64,000 bases of DNA from Salinicoccus halodurans (GCF_900114445.1 NZ_FOTB01000001.1:56636-120635); one strand, 5' to 3'; shown: positions 43,462 through 53,721, counted from the stretch's first letter. A program made the numbers and translations. Notes: generated by a model not told the origin, from the sequence alone.

Positions 43462-45477
43462 ATGCCAACAACTCAGGTTCCTGTAGAACAATTATCAATA
43501 AATACCATCCGGACTCTCGCTATTGACGCGATTGAAAACGCGAACTCTGGTCATCCGGGCCTTCCAATGGGTGCGGCTCCAATGGCATACGCACTATGGA
43601 CGAATCACATGACGCACAACCCGAAAAATTCCAAATGGTTCAACCGTGACCGTTTCGTTCTCTCGGCAGGTCATGGATCAATGCTTTTATACAGTATGCT
43701 GCATCTCTCTGGATACGATCTGTCGATTGAAGATTTAAAACAGTTCCGACGGTGGGGATCAAAAACACCGGGGCATCCTGAAGTCTACCATACTGATGGA
43801 GTGGAAACTACAACCGGACCGCTTGGTCAGGGAGTGGCCACCGCTGTGGGCATGGCGATGGCTGAAGCTCATCTATCTGCTAAATTCAATAAGGACGGCC
43901 TATCTGTGGTCGATCATTATACATTCGCATTAGTCAGCGACGGAGATCTGATGGAAGGTATTTCCCATGAGACTGCATCACTTGCAGGTCATCTCGGACT
44001 CGGAAAATTGATCGTCTTATACGATTCGAATGATATCTCACTTGATGGTGATTTAAACAAGTCATTCTCTGATAATACGGAAGAACGTTTTAAAGCATAT
44101 GGTTGGCAGGTCATCCGTGTTGAAGACGGAAATGATGAAAAGGCTATAAATGAAGCTTTGGAAACAGCGAAGCGGAATACGAAACAGCCAACTCTGATAG
44201 AAGTGAAGACTGTCATTGGTTTCGGTTCTCCAAACAAAGCCGGATCTGCAGATTCTCACGGTTCACCGCTCGGCAAAGAGGAGACGGCACTTACAAAAGA
44301 GAGTTATGATTGGTCACATGAACCTTTCCATGTACCTGATGAAGTTTATGCAGATTTCAATGAAAAAATAATCAAGACCGGTGCGGAAGCGGAACTAAGA
44401 TGGAATGAACAGCTTAAAAATTATAAACAAAAATATCCAGCGGAAGCCAGGCAGCTGGAAATGGCAATGAATGGAGAATTGACGCTGGACTGGGAGAAAG
44501 AACTGCCAGTCTATGAGCCGGGAGAAAATACTTTCGCTACGAGAGCCGCTTCAGGAGAAGTATTAAATGCAATCGCAGAAGCGGTACCAAACCTCATTGG
44601 AGGCAGTGCAGACCTTGCAGGGTCCAACAAAACCCTCCTTAAAAGAGAAACTGACTTTTCACGTGAAAACTACACAGGCAGAAATATATGGTTCGGCGTA
44701 AGAGAATTCGCTATGGCCGCTGCATTAAATGGAATGGCTCTCCATGGTGGTTTGAAAGTCTATGCAGGTACATTCTTCGTATTCAGCGACTATCTACGGC
44801 CGGCTGTCCGGCTTTCAGCAATCATGAAGCTGCCCGTCACATACGTTTTCACTCATGATTCAATCGCTGTTGGAGAAGACGGTCCGACACATGAACCTGT
44901 TGAACACCTGGCAGCCTTACGCACAATGCCAGGATTATCTGTGATTCGACCAGCTGATGCCAACGAAACGCAAGCAGCATGGCGTTTGGCAATGCAATCA
45001 AAAGACGAACCAACAGCACTGATATTGACAAGACAGAACCTTCCAACACTTGAAGGTACAAAAGAAAATGCCTATGAAGGTGTTAAAAAAGGTGCATACG
45101 TCATAAGCAGAGAAGCGAAAGAAACGCCGGATGCTTTACTGCTCGCAACTGGCTCCGAAGTGCAATTGGCAATCAGTGCCCAAAAAAGATTGGCTGAAAA
45201 AAATATAGATGTGCGTGTTATCAGCATGCCATCCTGGAATCGTTTTGATTCACAGGATCAGATATATAAAGACAAAGTTATCCTGCCAAACGTTAAGAAA
45301 CGTCTTGGCATAGAAATGGCATCACCATTTGGTTGGCGGGAATATATCGGTGATGAGGGGAGAATACTCGGAATCAATACATTCGGCGCCTCCGCAAGAG
45401 GTGAGAGAATTATGGAAGAATACGGCTTCACTGTAGACAATGTAGTGAAAGTGTTGGAAGAATTAATAGAACAATAG
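43462..45477 (+). CDS. tkt: Transketolase
   Basis: A full-length 671-residue transketolase: [17 protein letters not shown], the thiamine-diphosphate site [11 protein letters not shown]...[11 protein letters not shown], and [23 protein letters not shown]. It joins erythrose 4-phosphate from the tetritol route with ketol units from fructose 6-phosphate, feeding the pentose phosphate pathway. It may be a second, pathway-specific copy. It starts 44 bases after glpX; the AAAGGATGG site is about 12 bases before the ATG, a rather long spacing. Confidence 0.93.
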   Translation: MPTTQVPVEQLSINTIRTLAIDAIENANSGHPGLPMGAAPMAYALWTNHMTHNPKNSKWFNRDRFVLSAGHGSMLLYSMLHLSGYDLSIEDLKQFRRWGSKTPGHPEVYHTDGVETTTGPLGQGVATAVGMAMAEAHLSAKFNKDGLSVVDHYTFALVSDGDLMEGISHETASLAGHLGLGKLIVLYDSNDISLDGDLNKSFSDNTEERFKAYGWQVIRVEDGNDEKAINEALETAKRNTKQPTLIEVKTVIGFGSPNKAGSADSHGSPLGKEETALTKESYDWSHEPFHVPDEVYADFNEKIIKTGAEAELRWNEQLKNYKQKYPAEARQLEMAMNGELTLDWEKELPVYEPGENTFATRAASGEVLNAIAEAVPNLIGGSADLAGSNKTLLKRETDFSRENYTGRNIWFGVREFAMAAALNGMALHGGLKVYAGTFFVFSDYLRPAVRLSAIMKLPVTYVFTHDSIAVGEDGPTHEPVEHLAALRTMPGLSVIRPADANETQAAWRLAMQSKDEPTALILTRQNLPTLEGTKENAYEGVKKGAYVISREAKETPDALLLATGSEVQLAISAQKRLAEKNIDVRVISMPSWNRFDSQDQIYKDKVILPNVKKRLGIEMASPFGWREYIGDEGRILGINTFGASARGERIMEEYGFTVDNVVKVLEELIEQ

Positions 45478-45589
45478 TTTAATGATAAAGCGAAGAGTGC
45501 GATTAACCGTATAACTACCATGAAATGGCAGATCAATACGAACATGAATGAGTTTAAGGAGAAATAATGAATCAAAGTGGTTGAAATAC

Positions 45590-45629
45590 AAGCGGGATGG
45601 AGATCGGAAGCGGTCTTCATCCCGCTTTT
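45590..45629 (+). terminator. Terminator after tkt
   Basis: AAGCGGGATG (45590-45599) pairs with CATCCCGCTT (45618-45627), with AGA/TCT inside, followed by a short T-tract. Confidence 0.75.
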
Positions 45630-45650
45630 CATGCATAAGTAAAAATTCAC

Positions 45651-45680
45651 TTGCTATTTTATATGAAAATGTAATATAAT
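45651..45680 (+). promoter_or_regulatory. Promoter upstream of the 45804 gene
   Basis: TTGCTA (45651-45656), 18 bases, perfect TATAAT (45675-45680). The leader to the start codon is about 115 bases and contains no recognised element. Confidence 0.55.
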
Positions 45681-45803
45681 CTAGTCAATTGTATAATTCA
45701 ATCAAATTATGAAACATCATTGTAATTATGGGGGATGACAATCCCGTATCGAATCATCTGCTTGAACGATTTGGCTGAAAATAAAATAATAAGGTGAAGA
45801 ATC

Positions 45804-46325
45804 ATGATTTCTTATCGTACTTTGAATGAATATCTGGACAATATTGAATTGCCTATGAGCATTGAAGAAGTATTGGACTATGAGCATACTTTGGGTGAGA
45901 ATGATCTTGCTTACATAAACAGCGCCAATCGTTTCTTAAAAGAATATGCGGATTATGACAGCTATCGTAATCAGAAAGCGCACTGCATTGGAACCTGCCT
46001 CACCAATCTCACACGCAGCGGGATGTATTTCCTTCTGGAAAATGAGTTTGTCACGGTAAGCACGTCCAATCTGAGACCTTTCAGTGAACAGTCGGAATGG
46101 CAGATCACCCATTATCCATTCAATGAGATCCAGGAACTGGACCTTCAATTGATGGAGTACACGAATGAATCCAATTATGAAGCGGGTGTCATGTATATGA
46201 AAGTACTCAATGAAAAAGAGTTGGAACGCACTCATATTCTCCGCAACCTCAATCCCAAACATTTCCAGTGTTTCATCGATTTCCACAATGAAATCATAGA
46301 GAGTAAAAAGATTACAGGTATATAG
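45804..46325 (+). CDS. Hypothetical cytoplasmic protein
   Basis: 173 residues, acidic, without signal peptide or membrane segment. N terminus MISYRTLNEYLDNIELPMSIEEV; central stretch GMYFLLENEFVTVSTSNLRPFS followed by HYPFNEIQELDLQ looks like the beta-strands of a small PH-like or sensor domain, but I cannot assign a family. AAGGTGAAGAATC precedes ATG. It is a single-gene unit between its own promoter and a terminator, with base composition like neighbouring core genes. Confidence 0.7.
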   Translation: MISYRTLNEYLDNIELPMSIEEVLDYEHTLGENDLAYINSANRFLKEYADYDSYRNQKAHCIGTCLTNLTRSGMYFLLENEFVTVSTSNLRPFSEQSEWQITHYPFNEIQELDLQLMEYTNESNYEAGVMYMKVLNEKELERTHILRNLNPKHFQCFIDFHNEIIESKKITGI

Positions 46326-46339
46326 TAAATAGATAGTAA

Positions 46340-46379
46340 TATGCATGTTTTCCTTCAGGGAAGATATGCATATTTTTTA
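46340..46379 (+). terminator. Terminator after the 45804 gene
   Basis: TATGCAT...TTTCC and GGGAA...ATGCATA form a hairpin around TTCA, followed by TTTTTT. Confidence 0.7.
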
Positions 46380-46574
46380 TTCAGACATTTACTCTGTTCA
46401 GTTCAATGCTTTTGACAAGGATATCAATCATTTTCAAGTAATTCCCCAACGATGAAAATGAAGATAATAGCATATGATATTCGAATATCCAGTTTCAACC
46501 AGCCTTATTAGTGCAATAGTAACTATAGAGGTTATTTTTTGATACGGAAGTTTATTATATAAGGGGGAGAAAAC

Positions 46575-48509
46575 ATGCAGTTGAATGTTGCTCAGAAATT
46601 GATCCAGGATCATCTGGTTTCAGGTGAAATGACACCCGGTGAGGAAATCGGACTCCGGATCGACCAGACTTTGACGCAGGATGCGACAGGCACGATGGTG
46701 ATGCTGGAACTGGAAGCGATGGGCATAGATGAAGTGAAGACGGAAGTTTCGGCACAGTATGTGGATCATAATCTGATCCAGGATGATTACCGGAATCCCG
46801 ACGACCACATATTCCTGAGGAGTGCCGCTCAGAAATTCGGTGTTTATTACAGCAGGCCGGGTAACGGTGTGAGCCACCCGGTGCATATGCAGGAGCTTGC
46901 AATACCGGGAAAAACGCTGCTTGGATCCGACAGTCATACATGTGCGAACGGATGCATGGGGATGCTGGCCATGGGTGCCGGCGGTATTGATGTGACGATG
47001 GCCATGGCCGGTGAGGCGTATCATGTGGAAATGCCGCGAGTCATGGGTGTGAAGATCACAGGAGAACTGCCGGACTGGGTCAGTGCCAAAGATGTAATTT
47101 TGGAGATGCTGCGCCGTCACAGTGTAAAAGGCGGTGTGGGTAAAATCATTGAATATTACGGTCCGGGACTGGACAGTCTTTCAGCGATGGACCGCCATGT
47201 CATCGCCAATATGGGGGCTGAGCTTGGAGCGACGGCGACCGTTTTCCCCTCAGACGAAGAAGTGAGACGATTCATGAAAAGCCAGGGGCGTGAAGATGAA
47301 TGGATGGAATTGAAGGCGGATCCGGATGCAGAGTACGATGCGCATGATGAAATCAATCTGTCCGAGCTGGTGCCGCTGATTGCGAAACCGACCAGTCCGG
47401 ATAATGTCGTACCGGTCACTGAAATCGCTGGTGAACCGATCTATCAATCCTACATTGGTTCGTCCGCCAATCCGGGGTACCGCGACTTTGCGGTTGCGAG
47501 TGAAATCGTCAAAAGCAAACAGATTGCCAACGGAATTTCATTTGATATCAACCCGACATCGAGACAATTGCTCCAGCAGCTGGTGGAGAACGGCCATATC
47601 GCCAATCTGCTGTCTGCCAGCGGACGCATGCACCAGGCGGGGTGTAACGGCTGTATCGGCATGGGGCAGGCACCGGCAACCGGACAGAACAGTCTGCGGA
47701 CGACACCGAGGAACTTCCCTGGACGTTCGGGCACGCAGGAGGACAGCGTTTTTCTCTGCAGTCCCGAAATCGCAGCAGCTTCAGCATTGACCGGTGTCAT
47801 TACGGATCCGAGGACACTCGATATGCCTTGCCCGGACATACAAGAGCCAGCAGCTATAAATAAACAGGAAATGCTGGAGGCGCCGCCAAAAGACACCAGC
47901 GACATCGAGCTGAAGAAAGGACCGAACATCTCCACAATCCCTGATTTTGATGCGATTGAGGATAATTTCGACCTGCCGGTTCTCCTGAAGATGGGGGATA
48001 ACATTTCAACAGATGAGATACTCGCCGGTGGTTCGAGAGTCCTGCCTTACCGCAGTAACATCCAGAAGATCAGTACATTCGCTTTTGAAGGCGTAGATAA
48101 GAACTATCATAATGAAGCGTTGGTAAAAATGACGGACGGCGGACATATCGTCGTCGCCGGGCACAACTACGGACAGGGGTCGAGCCGTGAACATGCGGCG
48201 CTGGCACCGCGCTATCTGGGTCTGAAAGTGGTTCTCGTCAAAGGCTTCGCCCGGATCCACCTGCAGAACCTGATCAACTTCGGCATCCTGCCCGTCACAT
48301 TCATGAACGAGGAAGATTATGAACGCATTGAAAAAGAGGATATCATCGAATTCAGAAATATCCACCAGGCGATCCGGAGCAATGAACCGTTCGATGTCAG
48401 ACTGAAGAAGTCGGGTGAGACTATCCCGGTGAAGCATGATCTGACAAAACGTCACATGGATATTCTTCTTGCCGGCGGTATCATCAACTGGGTCAAAGAG
48501 AAACAGTAA
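46575..48509 (+). CDS. acn: Aconitate hydratase (short, Aquifex-like type)
   Basis: A 644-residue aconitase, shorter than the roughly 900-residue AcnA typical of Staphylococcaceae. The iron-sulfur cysteines lie in GSDSHTCANG and AGCNGCIGMGQA; the swivel domain has GDNISTDEILAGG and YGQGSSREHAA. It is of the compact aconitase type rather than LeuC/LeuD, which are separate subunits. GGGGGAG precedes ATG. It stands alone between terminators. Whether it replaces or supplements a standard AcnA cannot be seen here; homologous substrates (homoaconitate, methylcitrate-type) are possible. Confidence 0.88.
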   Translation: MQLNVAQKLIQDHLVSGEMTPGEEIGLRIDQTLTQDATGTMVMLELEAMGIDEVKTEVSAQYVDHNLIQDDYRNPDDHIFLRSAAQKFGVYYSRPGNGVSHPVHMQELAIPGKTLLGSDSHTCANGCMGMLAMGAGGIDVTMAMAGEAYHVEMPRVMGVKITGELPDWVSAKDVILEMLRRHSVKGGVGKIIEYYGPGLDSLSAMDRHVIANMGAELGATATVFPSDEEVRRFMKSQGREDEWMELKADPDAEYDAHDEINLSELVPLIAKPTSPDNVVPVTEIAGEPIYQSYIGSSANPGYRDFAVASEIVKSKQIANGISFDINPTSRQLLQQLVENGHIANLLSASGRMHQAGCNGCIGMGQAPATGQNSLRTTPRNFPGRSGTQEDSVFLCSPEIAAASALTGVITDPRTLDMPCPDIQEPAAINKQEMLEAPPKDTSDIELKKGPNISTIPDFDAIEDNFDLPVLLKMGDNISTDEILAGGSRVLPYRSNIQKISTFAFEGVDKNYHNEALVKMTDGGHIVVAGHNYGQGSSREHAALAPRYLGLKVVLVKGFARIHLQNLINFGILPVTFMNEEDYERIEKEDIIEFRNIHQAIRSNEPFDVRLKKSGETIPVKHDLTKRHMDILLAGGIINWVKEKQ

Positions 48510-48540
48510 TGGAACGGAAGATTGAATGAATACAAAAGAA

Positions 48541-48594
48541 AACCAGCCAAAGCTTGGGCGATGACAGAGTATCGCTGCTTTGGCTGGTTTTTTA
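48541..48594. terminator. Bidirectional terminator between acn and the SNF2 helicase
   Basis: AACCAGCCAAAGC pairs with GCTTTGGCTGGTT, with an inner GCGAT/ATCGC hairpin, followed by TTTTTATTT. Confidence 0.85.
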
Positions 48595-48650
48595 TTTCAA
48601 ATGATGCCCTGTTTATGAGATTTTTCTAATCAGTCGGCATCAGCCGGATG

Positions 48651-51600
48651 TTAAATCGACAGGATTTCGCGTATATCTTCTTCCGACATGGAGGATGCCG
48701 CCGCTTCCCCGGGCTGTATGATCTGATCGATCATCTCTTTTTTTTGCTGCTGCAATCCGTTGATCTTTTCTTCGATCGTCCCCTGGGCGATCAGCCGGAT
48801 GACCTGGACGACATTTTTCTGGCCCATCCGGTGGGCACGGCCGATGGCCTGCTCTTCCACAGCCGGATTCCACCACAGATCATACAGTATGACGGTATCC
48901 GCGCCTGTCAGGTTCAGCCCGGTGCCGCCGGCCTTCAGTGAGATGAGGAAGATATCTTCCTGACCCTCGTTGAATGACTCGACCAGGCGGACGCGTTCCT
49001 GCGACGGTGTGCTGCCATCCAGGAAATAGCTGTGTCTGCCTTCTTTGGCCAATCGTTCCTGGATGATTTTTAGCATGCTCGGGAACTGCGAGAATATCAG
49101 CATCCTCTGTTTGTTCTGGAGGGCAGTTCCAATGATTTCAAAAAGTGCCTCCATTTTGCCAGACACGCCGCTGTAATCATCCAGGAAGAGGGAAGGGTGG
49201 CAGCACAGCTGCCTGAGCCGGGTCAGGCCGGCGAGTATTTTCATCCGCCCTTTATTAAAACCTTCACCGGCCAGCGCATCTTCGGTTTCTTTCTGTATCT
49301 TATCGAGATAGGCGAGGTATAATTTCTTCTGATCTTTTTCAAGATCGGTATAGTGCACGGTCTCTATCCTGTCAGGCAGCTCTGTCAGGACATCTTCCTT
49401 GACCCTCCTCATAATAAAGGGTTTCACCCGCCGGGCGATGATTTCCGGAGGGATGCTGCGGAATGTCTTCTGGTCGGGCAGGAATCCCGGCATGATGGCC
49501 TGGAACACCGACCAGAGTTCGTCCACTGAATTTTCCACCGGTGTGCCGGATAATGCGAAGCGTCTCGGCGCTGAGACCGACCTTACCGCATGGGCGATTT
49601 TTGTCCGGTGGTTTTTGATTGCCTGGGCCTCGTCCAGAATCAGGGCATGGAACATCATGCTGCCGTAGTATTGCTGGTCATGGCGCAATGTGTGGTAGGA
49701 AGTGATATAGACATCCGGCTGCTCGGTGTTCCGGAGTATGTTTTCCCGTTCAGCCGCATTGCCCGATACGACGGTCACGTCCGTGCCGGGTGCGAATGTC
49801 TCGAATTCATTTTTCCAGTTATAGATGAGCGACGCCGGTGTCACGATCAGGAATGGCCTGTCAGTGCCTGCCTCCATTTCTGACAATACATAAGCGATGC
49901 ACTGGAGTGTTTTGCCAAGCCCCATATCATCGGCCAGTATACCGCCGATGCCGTGTGCGGACAATGATTTCATCCATTTGAAGCCCGTCTCCTGATATGG
50001 CCTCAGATCCGCATTCAGTTTCCCGGGGATCCGGATCTCTTCTGTTGAAGGCTCTTTGATGGAGGATATGAAGTCCCGGAAACTGCTGCTGAAGTCACTC
50101 TGTCTGTCATCGAGATCCATGAGTGAATCCTCTATCTCGATGCCGCGGTACATGGGCAGTGTCATTGAACCGTCCGTGCTGGTGACTGCGTTCTGCTCCA
50201 TTTCATCATACAGGCCGGCGACTTCAGCAAGTCCGCTGTCTTCAAGCGGCATGAATGCACCGTTCGGCAGACGGACAAAGCGCCGTTTTTCCCGCACTGC
50301 CTTAAGAACGCCCGGGATTTCCTCAGGGTCGATGCCGTCCATTTTGAAATCGACTTCCAGAAAGTCGTTCGATGCCGGTGCGTCGACGGATACTGTCGCC
50401 TTCGGCGGGTCGGGAAGAAGCATATCCCTTAAGGCAGGTGACATATAGATTTCCGCATAATCTTCGATATCCGGCAGCGTATCATGCAGGAAGCGGAATA
50501 ATGCCTCATCCGTCGAGATATGGAAAGCCGCGTCCGACTGCTCCATGGACCGGCTGTCCAGAAGTTCCATGAATGCCTGTTCCTTCGGATACTCCCGGAT
50601 CAGTATCTCTTTTGTCTGTTCCGTATTTTCGCCGGACGGATCGAGCGGGTTTATGACCACGGGGCCGTAATGATAATTGATTGTCACATCCACCGACATT
50701 TCCGACTGATCAACGAACACTTTGATGGCGAGCGGTGTCTCGTTCACCTGTGAAGAGACGTCTCCTTCAAGTGACACCTCGCCCATCTGCCTGATGCCGG
50801 GCAGCGCCCGTGATATGAAATCCCCGATCTGGTCTTCAGATATGGTGATGCCGAAGCGGTCCAGTGTCCCTTTGCTGTTCTGCAGAACAGGAAGCATTTC
50901 CTCCTGGGTGCCGGACATTTTGTACAGGATGCCGTCTTCCGAGTACCATCCGTACATATGGTAGAATGTCCCGTCCAGCACGCCGTGCACTTTCAATCGG
51001 TATTCCTCAGCATCCGGCTGCTCCAGGGAAAATGTTATCGGCACCGGCTGTTCTGACACTTCGAGCTGTCTGTAGGCGAACTGCCCGTCCTTGTATCTGC
51101 AGTTCATGTATTTCAAATGCGCGAGCAGTCCATCCAGGGCAGACCGGGGGATGGTGAGCTCCTTCGATTTCTGCCTGGGCATCCAGCTGCGCGTGTTTTT
51201 ATTGTAAAAGTCTTCGGTCTGCTTAATGTCTATCAGCTGATTGAGCACCTGCATGTCCACATCCGAAAATGTGTGATAGTCCGGACGATAGATGAAATGC
51301 GTGCCGAATTCGACTTCCTTTCCCGTAACCACAGCTTCCAGGAATTCACGGATGTCCTTGACGACATACAGGCGGTTTTCGCCCACCTTGAGCTGTATGT
51401 CGAACGTTTCTCTCATTGAAGCATCCTTGAAGGATCTGAGGGTGTACTCGACATGGAGCGGATATTTATTGTAGGAAGGGGTGACATGTCCGCCGAAAAA
51501 GTCGATGAGCGTATCCGCTTTTGCGTAGCGGGGATTGTTCGATGACCTGTTTTCAAAAAAGCTGCGGTCTGATTTCTGCGGCTTCTCCTGTTCCTGTGAA

Positions 51601-51869
51601 TGACTGATGGCAAGCAGGGTGGCGCATATGTGCTTGCACTCGCCGTACGTCGGATAGGCGGGGCAGTCGCAGAAATCGGCTATTTCATCGTCATTCAGGA
51701 TGACGCGCGTATTATACGTCCGGCTGCCGGTAACTTTTGCCCGCCATATATTCTTCTCAGGTACATAAATGACGTCCTGTACATTTCCCGTCTGGAAATA
51801 GTGTTTGCCTCTTTTAAAAAATTTATCCGAATAAAGTCTGCGTATCCGTTCTTCAGTCAGCTGTACCAT
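48651..51869 (-). CDS. SNF2-family helicase with SWIM zinc finger
   Basis: About 1072 residues. A SWIM finger (CDCPAYPTYGECKHICA) lies near residue 67, followed by a long bacterial SNF2-associated region. The two helicase lobes come last: DDMGLGKTLQCIAYVL (Walker A), LILDEAQAIKN (box II), ALSGTPVENSVDELWS (motif III), and QAIGRAHRMGQKN (motif VI). It is a DNA translocase-type ATPase of unknown cellular role, common in Firmicutes. ATG 51869 follows GGAGTG on the minus strand. It is convergent with acn and appears monocistronic. Confidence 0.93.
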   Translation of the reverse strand: MVQLTEERIRRLYSDKFFKRGKHYFQTGNVQDVIYVPEKNIWRAKVTGSRTYNTRVILNDDEIADFCDCPAYPTYGECKHICATLLAISHSQEQEKPQKSDRSFFENRSSNNPRYAKADTLIDFFGGHVTPSYNKYPLHVEYTLRSFKDASMRETFDIQLKVGENRLYVVKDIREFLEAVVTGKEVEFGTHFIYRPDYHTFSDVDMQVLNQLIDIKQTEDFYNKNTRSWMPRQKSKELTIPRSALDGLLAHLKYMNCRYKDGQFAYRQLEVSEQPVPITFSLEQPDAEEYRLKVHGVLDGTFYHMYGWYSEDGILYKMSGTQEEMLPVLQNSKGTLDRFGITISEDQIGDFISRALPGIRQMGEVSLEGDVSSQVNETPLAIKVFVDQSEMSVDVTINYHYGPVVINPLDPSGENTEQTKEILIREYPKEQAFMELLDSRSMEQSDAAFHISTDEALFRFLHDTLPDIEDYAEIYMSPALRDMLLPDPPKATVSVDAPASNDFLEVDFKMDGIDPEEIPGVLKAVREKRRFVRLPNGAFMPLEDSGLAEVAGLYDEMEQNAVTSTDGSMTLPMYRGIEIEDSLMDLDDRQSDFSSSFRDFISSIKEPSTEEIRIPGKLNADLRPYQETGFKWMKSLSAHGIGGILADDMGLGKTLQCIAYVLSEMEAGTDRPFLIVTPASLIYNWKNEFETFAPGTDVTVVSGNAAERENILRNTEQPDVYITSYHTLRHDQQYYGSMMFHALILDEAQAIKNHRTKIAHAVRSVSAPRRFALSGTPVENSVDELWSVFQAIMPGFLPDQKTFRSIPPEIIARRVKPFIMRRVKEDVLTELPDRIETVHYTDLEKDQKKLYLAYLDKIQKETEDALAGEGFNKGRMKILAGLTRLRQLCCHPSLFLDDYSGVSGKMEALFEIIGTALQNKQRMLIFSQFPSMLKIIQERLAKEGRHSYFLDGSTPSQERVRLVESFNEGQEDIFLISLKAGGTGLNLTGADTVILYDLWWNPAVEEQAIGRAHRMGQKNVVQVIRLIAQGTIEEKINGLQQQKKEMIDQIIQPGEAAASSMSEEDIREILSI

Positions 51870-51872
51870 CAA

Positions 51873-52128
51873 TCACACACTCCATTGTTTATATTTCTAC
51901 GATTATAACATGCTGATTCCGCTGTTACTCCATTACTCCAGTGTAGCGTATTTTAAGCGCCATGCATACATTCTTAAGTTGGAGAATATGGATTTTGCCG
52001 CTTCACTGCAGTACCCGCCGAGCTAAAAGATCTGAAGTGTTACCTACATAAACAGTTAATTTTCATCTACAAATCAATATTTCGAAATGTTACAGTAAAA
52101 TAAAGGTAAGTTATGTAATAAATGAATA
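51873..52128. other. Intergenic region, nothing recognised
   Basis: 256 bases between the helicase start and the decayed DUF6241-like gene. It should contain the helicase promoter on the minus strand, but I see no strong match. No ORF with a credible start was found. Confidence 0.4.
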
Positions 52129-52428
52129 GTGAGAAGAGAGCGCTTGAAAGTATCGTTTAAAATATCTATCTTGCTGTTTGTAATAGGTATTACAGCCGGG
52201 TTCATAGTGAGTTTATTTACAAATGGAAATGAGAAGGAAAATGAACCTGCTACAGATATTTCCGCATCTTTGAATTCCGATTTGTACAGGATAGCGGTTG
52301 GTGAAATCACAGGCCGGTAACTTCGAAAATGCGGTGAAGGTACACAATATCATATGGAATCACAGGCAAGGCTTTGCGTCTCATGACGAAAGAGGAAGAA
52401 ATGAAATATGTGAAGATTCATTTCTAAG
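52129..52428 (+). pseudogene. Decayed paralogue of the DUF6241-like membrane protein
   Basis: An ORF with N-terminal membrane anchor (ISILLFVIGITAGFIVSLF) stops at 52320. In the next frame the sequence continues NFENAVKVHNIIWNHRQ and, after another shift, TKEEEMKYVKIHF, matching DFSNAVKVHNVIWNSKG and TPQEEMDYRIEHQN of the gene just downstream. The middle of the protein is missing. This is a tandem duplicate ruined by deletion and frameshifts. Confidence 0.75.
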
Positions 52429-52461
52429 TAAGCAGTGATATATTTTACGAAAGGGGATTCT

Positions 52462-52977
52462 ATGAACAGCATATTGAAACTGGTTATCATTTTGGGGACT
52501 CTCTCAATCATCACGGGGGCCCTCATCACCACTTTTTTCTTCATTAATTCTAAAAATGAACTGAGGGAAACTGTGACACTTACCAGCGAAGAAGAAAAGG
52601 AACTGGAACAACTGGCGTCGGGGGAAAAGGAATTTCAGGTATCCGATGAATCCGAAGACGGCCGCATGAGCGAACGTGTCTTCTCCGACCGACTTCACGG
52701 CATGACGCATCAGAAAGTCTATGCCGAAGAAAAGTGGGGGTATGTCCCGATTACGGAAAAATCCATCGACCTCATGCTTGAAATCCTTGAAGAATCCGAC
52801 TACACGCATCAGGATTTTTATAAGCAATCATTGCTCGCCTGGAAAGACGGCGACTTCTCGAATGCCGTTAAAGTCCACAACGTGATCTGGAACAGCAAAG
52901 GCGGAAATGTCGGTAAGGCACAGCGTCTGCTGACACCGCAGGAAGAGATGGATTACAGAATAGAACATCAGAATTGA
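52462..52977 (+). CDS. DUF6241-like membrane-anchored protein
   Basis: About 171 residues: one N-terminal membrane segment (LVIILGTLSIITGALITTFFF), an acidic stretch, then a soluble domain with RLHGMTHQKVYAEEKWGYVPIT, SLLAWKDGDFSNAVKVHNVIWNSKGG and TPQEEMDYRIEHQN. The pattern matches the uncharacterised DUF6241 family of Bacillales as I remember it. Probably faces outside the cell. ATG 52462 is preceded by AAGGGG. A decayed duplicate lies directly upstream and msrA follows after 76 bases. Confidence 0.65.
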   Translation: MNSILKLVIILGTLSIITGALITTFFFINSKNELRETVTLTSEEEKELEQLASGEKEFQVSDESEDGRMSERVFSDRLHGMTHQKVYAEEKWGYVPITEKSIDLMLEILEESDYTHQDFYKQSLLAWKDGDFSNAVKVHNVIWNSKGGNVGKAQRLLTPQEEMDYRIEHQN

Positions 52978-53053
52978 TTGATGTCCAAAATGAAAATGGA
53001 TAGACTGGAGTATGAACAGCTGGATTTTTATCTTTGGATGAAGGAGCTTCAAT

Positions 53054-53530
53054 ATGGAGACAGTATATATTGCGGGCGGATGCCTGTGGGGCGTCCAGGC
53101 GTTCATCAAGACTCTGCCGGGAGTCAGATCGACAGAAGCGGGACGTGCCAATGGAGCAGGTCAGCAGCTTGACGGTGAGTATGACGGTTACGCAGAATGT
53201 GTGAAGACAGAATTTGATCCGTCGGCTTTGACGATCAGGGATTTGATGGGATACCTGTTTGAAATCATTGATCCATACAGTGTGAACCGGCAGGGCGGGG
53301 ATACAGGAGAAAAATATAGAACCGGTATATACAGCGAAAAGAGCGGACACCTCGAAGAAGCGGAGAAATTCATCAGGGAAAGAAATGATCATGACCGTAT
53401 CGCTGTTGAAGTGCTGCCGCTTGTAAATTACGTGAGGAGTGCTGAAGAACATCAGGACAGGCTGGACAAGTGTCCGGATGATTACTGTCATATACCGGCA
53501 GAAATGTTGAATAAGTATAAGCGGATATGA
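53054..53530 (+). CDS. msrA: Peptide methionine (S)-S-oxide reductase
   Basis: A compact 158-residue MsrA. The catalytic cysteine is in YIAGGCLWGVQAF (family GCFWG, here with Leu for Phe). Also YAECVKTEFDP, the Tyr/Asp region IIDPYSVNRQGGDTGEKYRTGIY, and RSAEEHQDRL. It reduces methionine-S-sulfoxide in proteins. GCLWG instead of GCFWG is a departure at a substrate-pocket residue and may mark a divergent subgroup. AAGGAG precedes ATG. The tRNA-Thr gene follows after about 110 bases with its own promoter. Confidence 0.85.
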   Translation: METVYIAGGCLWGVQAFIKTLPGVRSTEAGRANGAGQQLDGEYDGYAECVKTEFDPSALTIRDLMGYLFEIIDPYSVNRQGGDTGEKYRTGIYSEKSGHLEEAEKFIRERNDHDRIAVEVLPLVNYVRSAEEHQDRLDKCPDDYCHIPAEMLNKYKRI

Positions 53531-53593
53531 AATTCCGGCTAACATTAAAGTGGCATTTTTCATGAAATATATGATTCCGTTTTGTTTAAAATA

Positions 53594-53602
53594 TGTTATA
53601 AT
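53594..53602 (+). promoter_or_regulatory. Extended -10 promoter for the tRNA gene
   Basis: TGTTATAAT is a perfect extended -10 element; the -35 region is poor (ATTCCG or TTCCGT). The predicted start lies about 30 bases before the mature tRNA. Confidence 0.55.
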
Positions 53603-53640
53603 CTATTAGAATGTTTCATTACATATATTCTTTGGATTTT

Positions 53641-53711
53641 GCCGACATAGTTTAATGGCAGAACACAGCCATGGTAAGGCTGCAATGCGAGTTCGATTCT
53701 CGCTGTCGGCT
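53641..53711 (+). tRNA. tRNA-Thr (anticodon GGT)
   Basis: Complete cloverleaf: acceptor GCCGACA/TGTCGGC, D-arm within GTTTAATGGCAGAAC, anticodon arm CAGCC-ATGGTAA-GGCTG giving anticodon GGT, 4-base variable loop, T-arm GCGAG-TTCGATT-CTCGC. Discriminator is T and CCA is not encoded. Position 32 is A, which is unusual. A degenerate relative lies at 34858-34922. Confidence 0.88.
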
Positions 53712-53721
53712 TACTGCATTT

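Noticed and set aside
52978..53172. 64-codon ORF upstream of and overlapping msrA
   Set aside because: Most of it lies out of frame in msrA and its start has no good ribosome binding site; the msrA start at 53054 is better supported.
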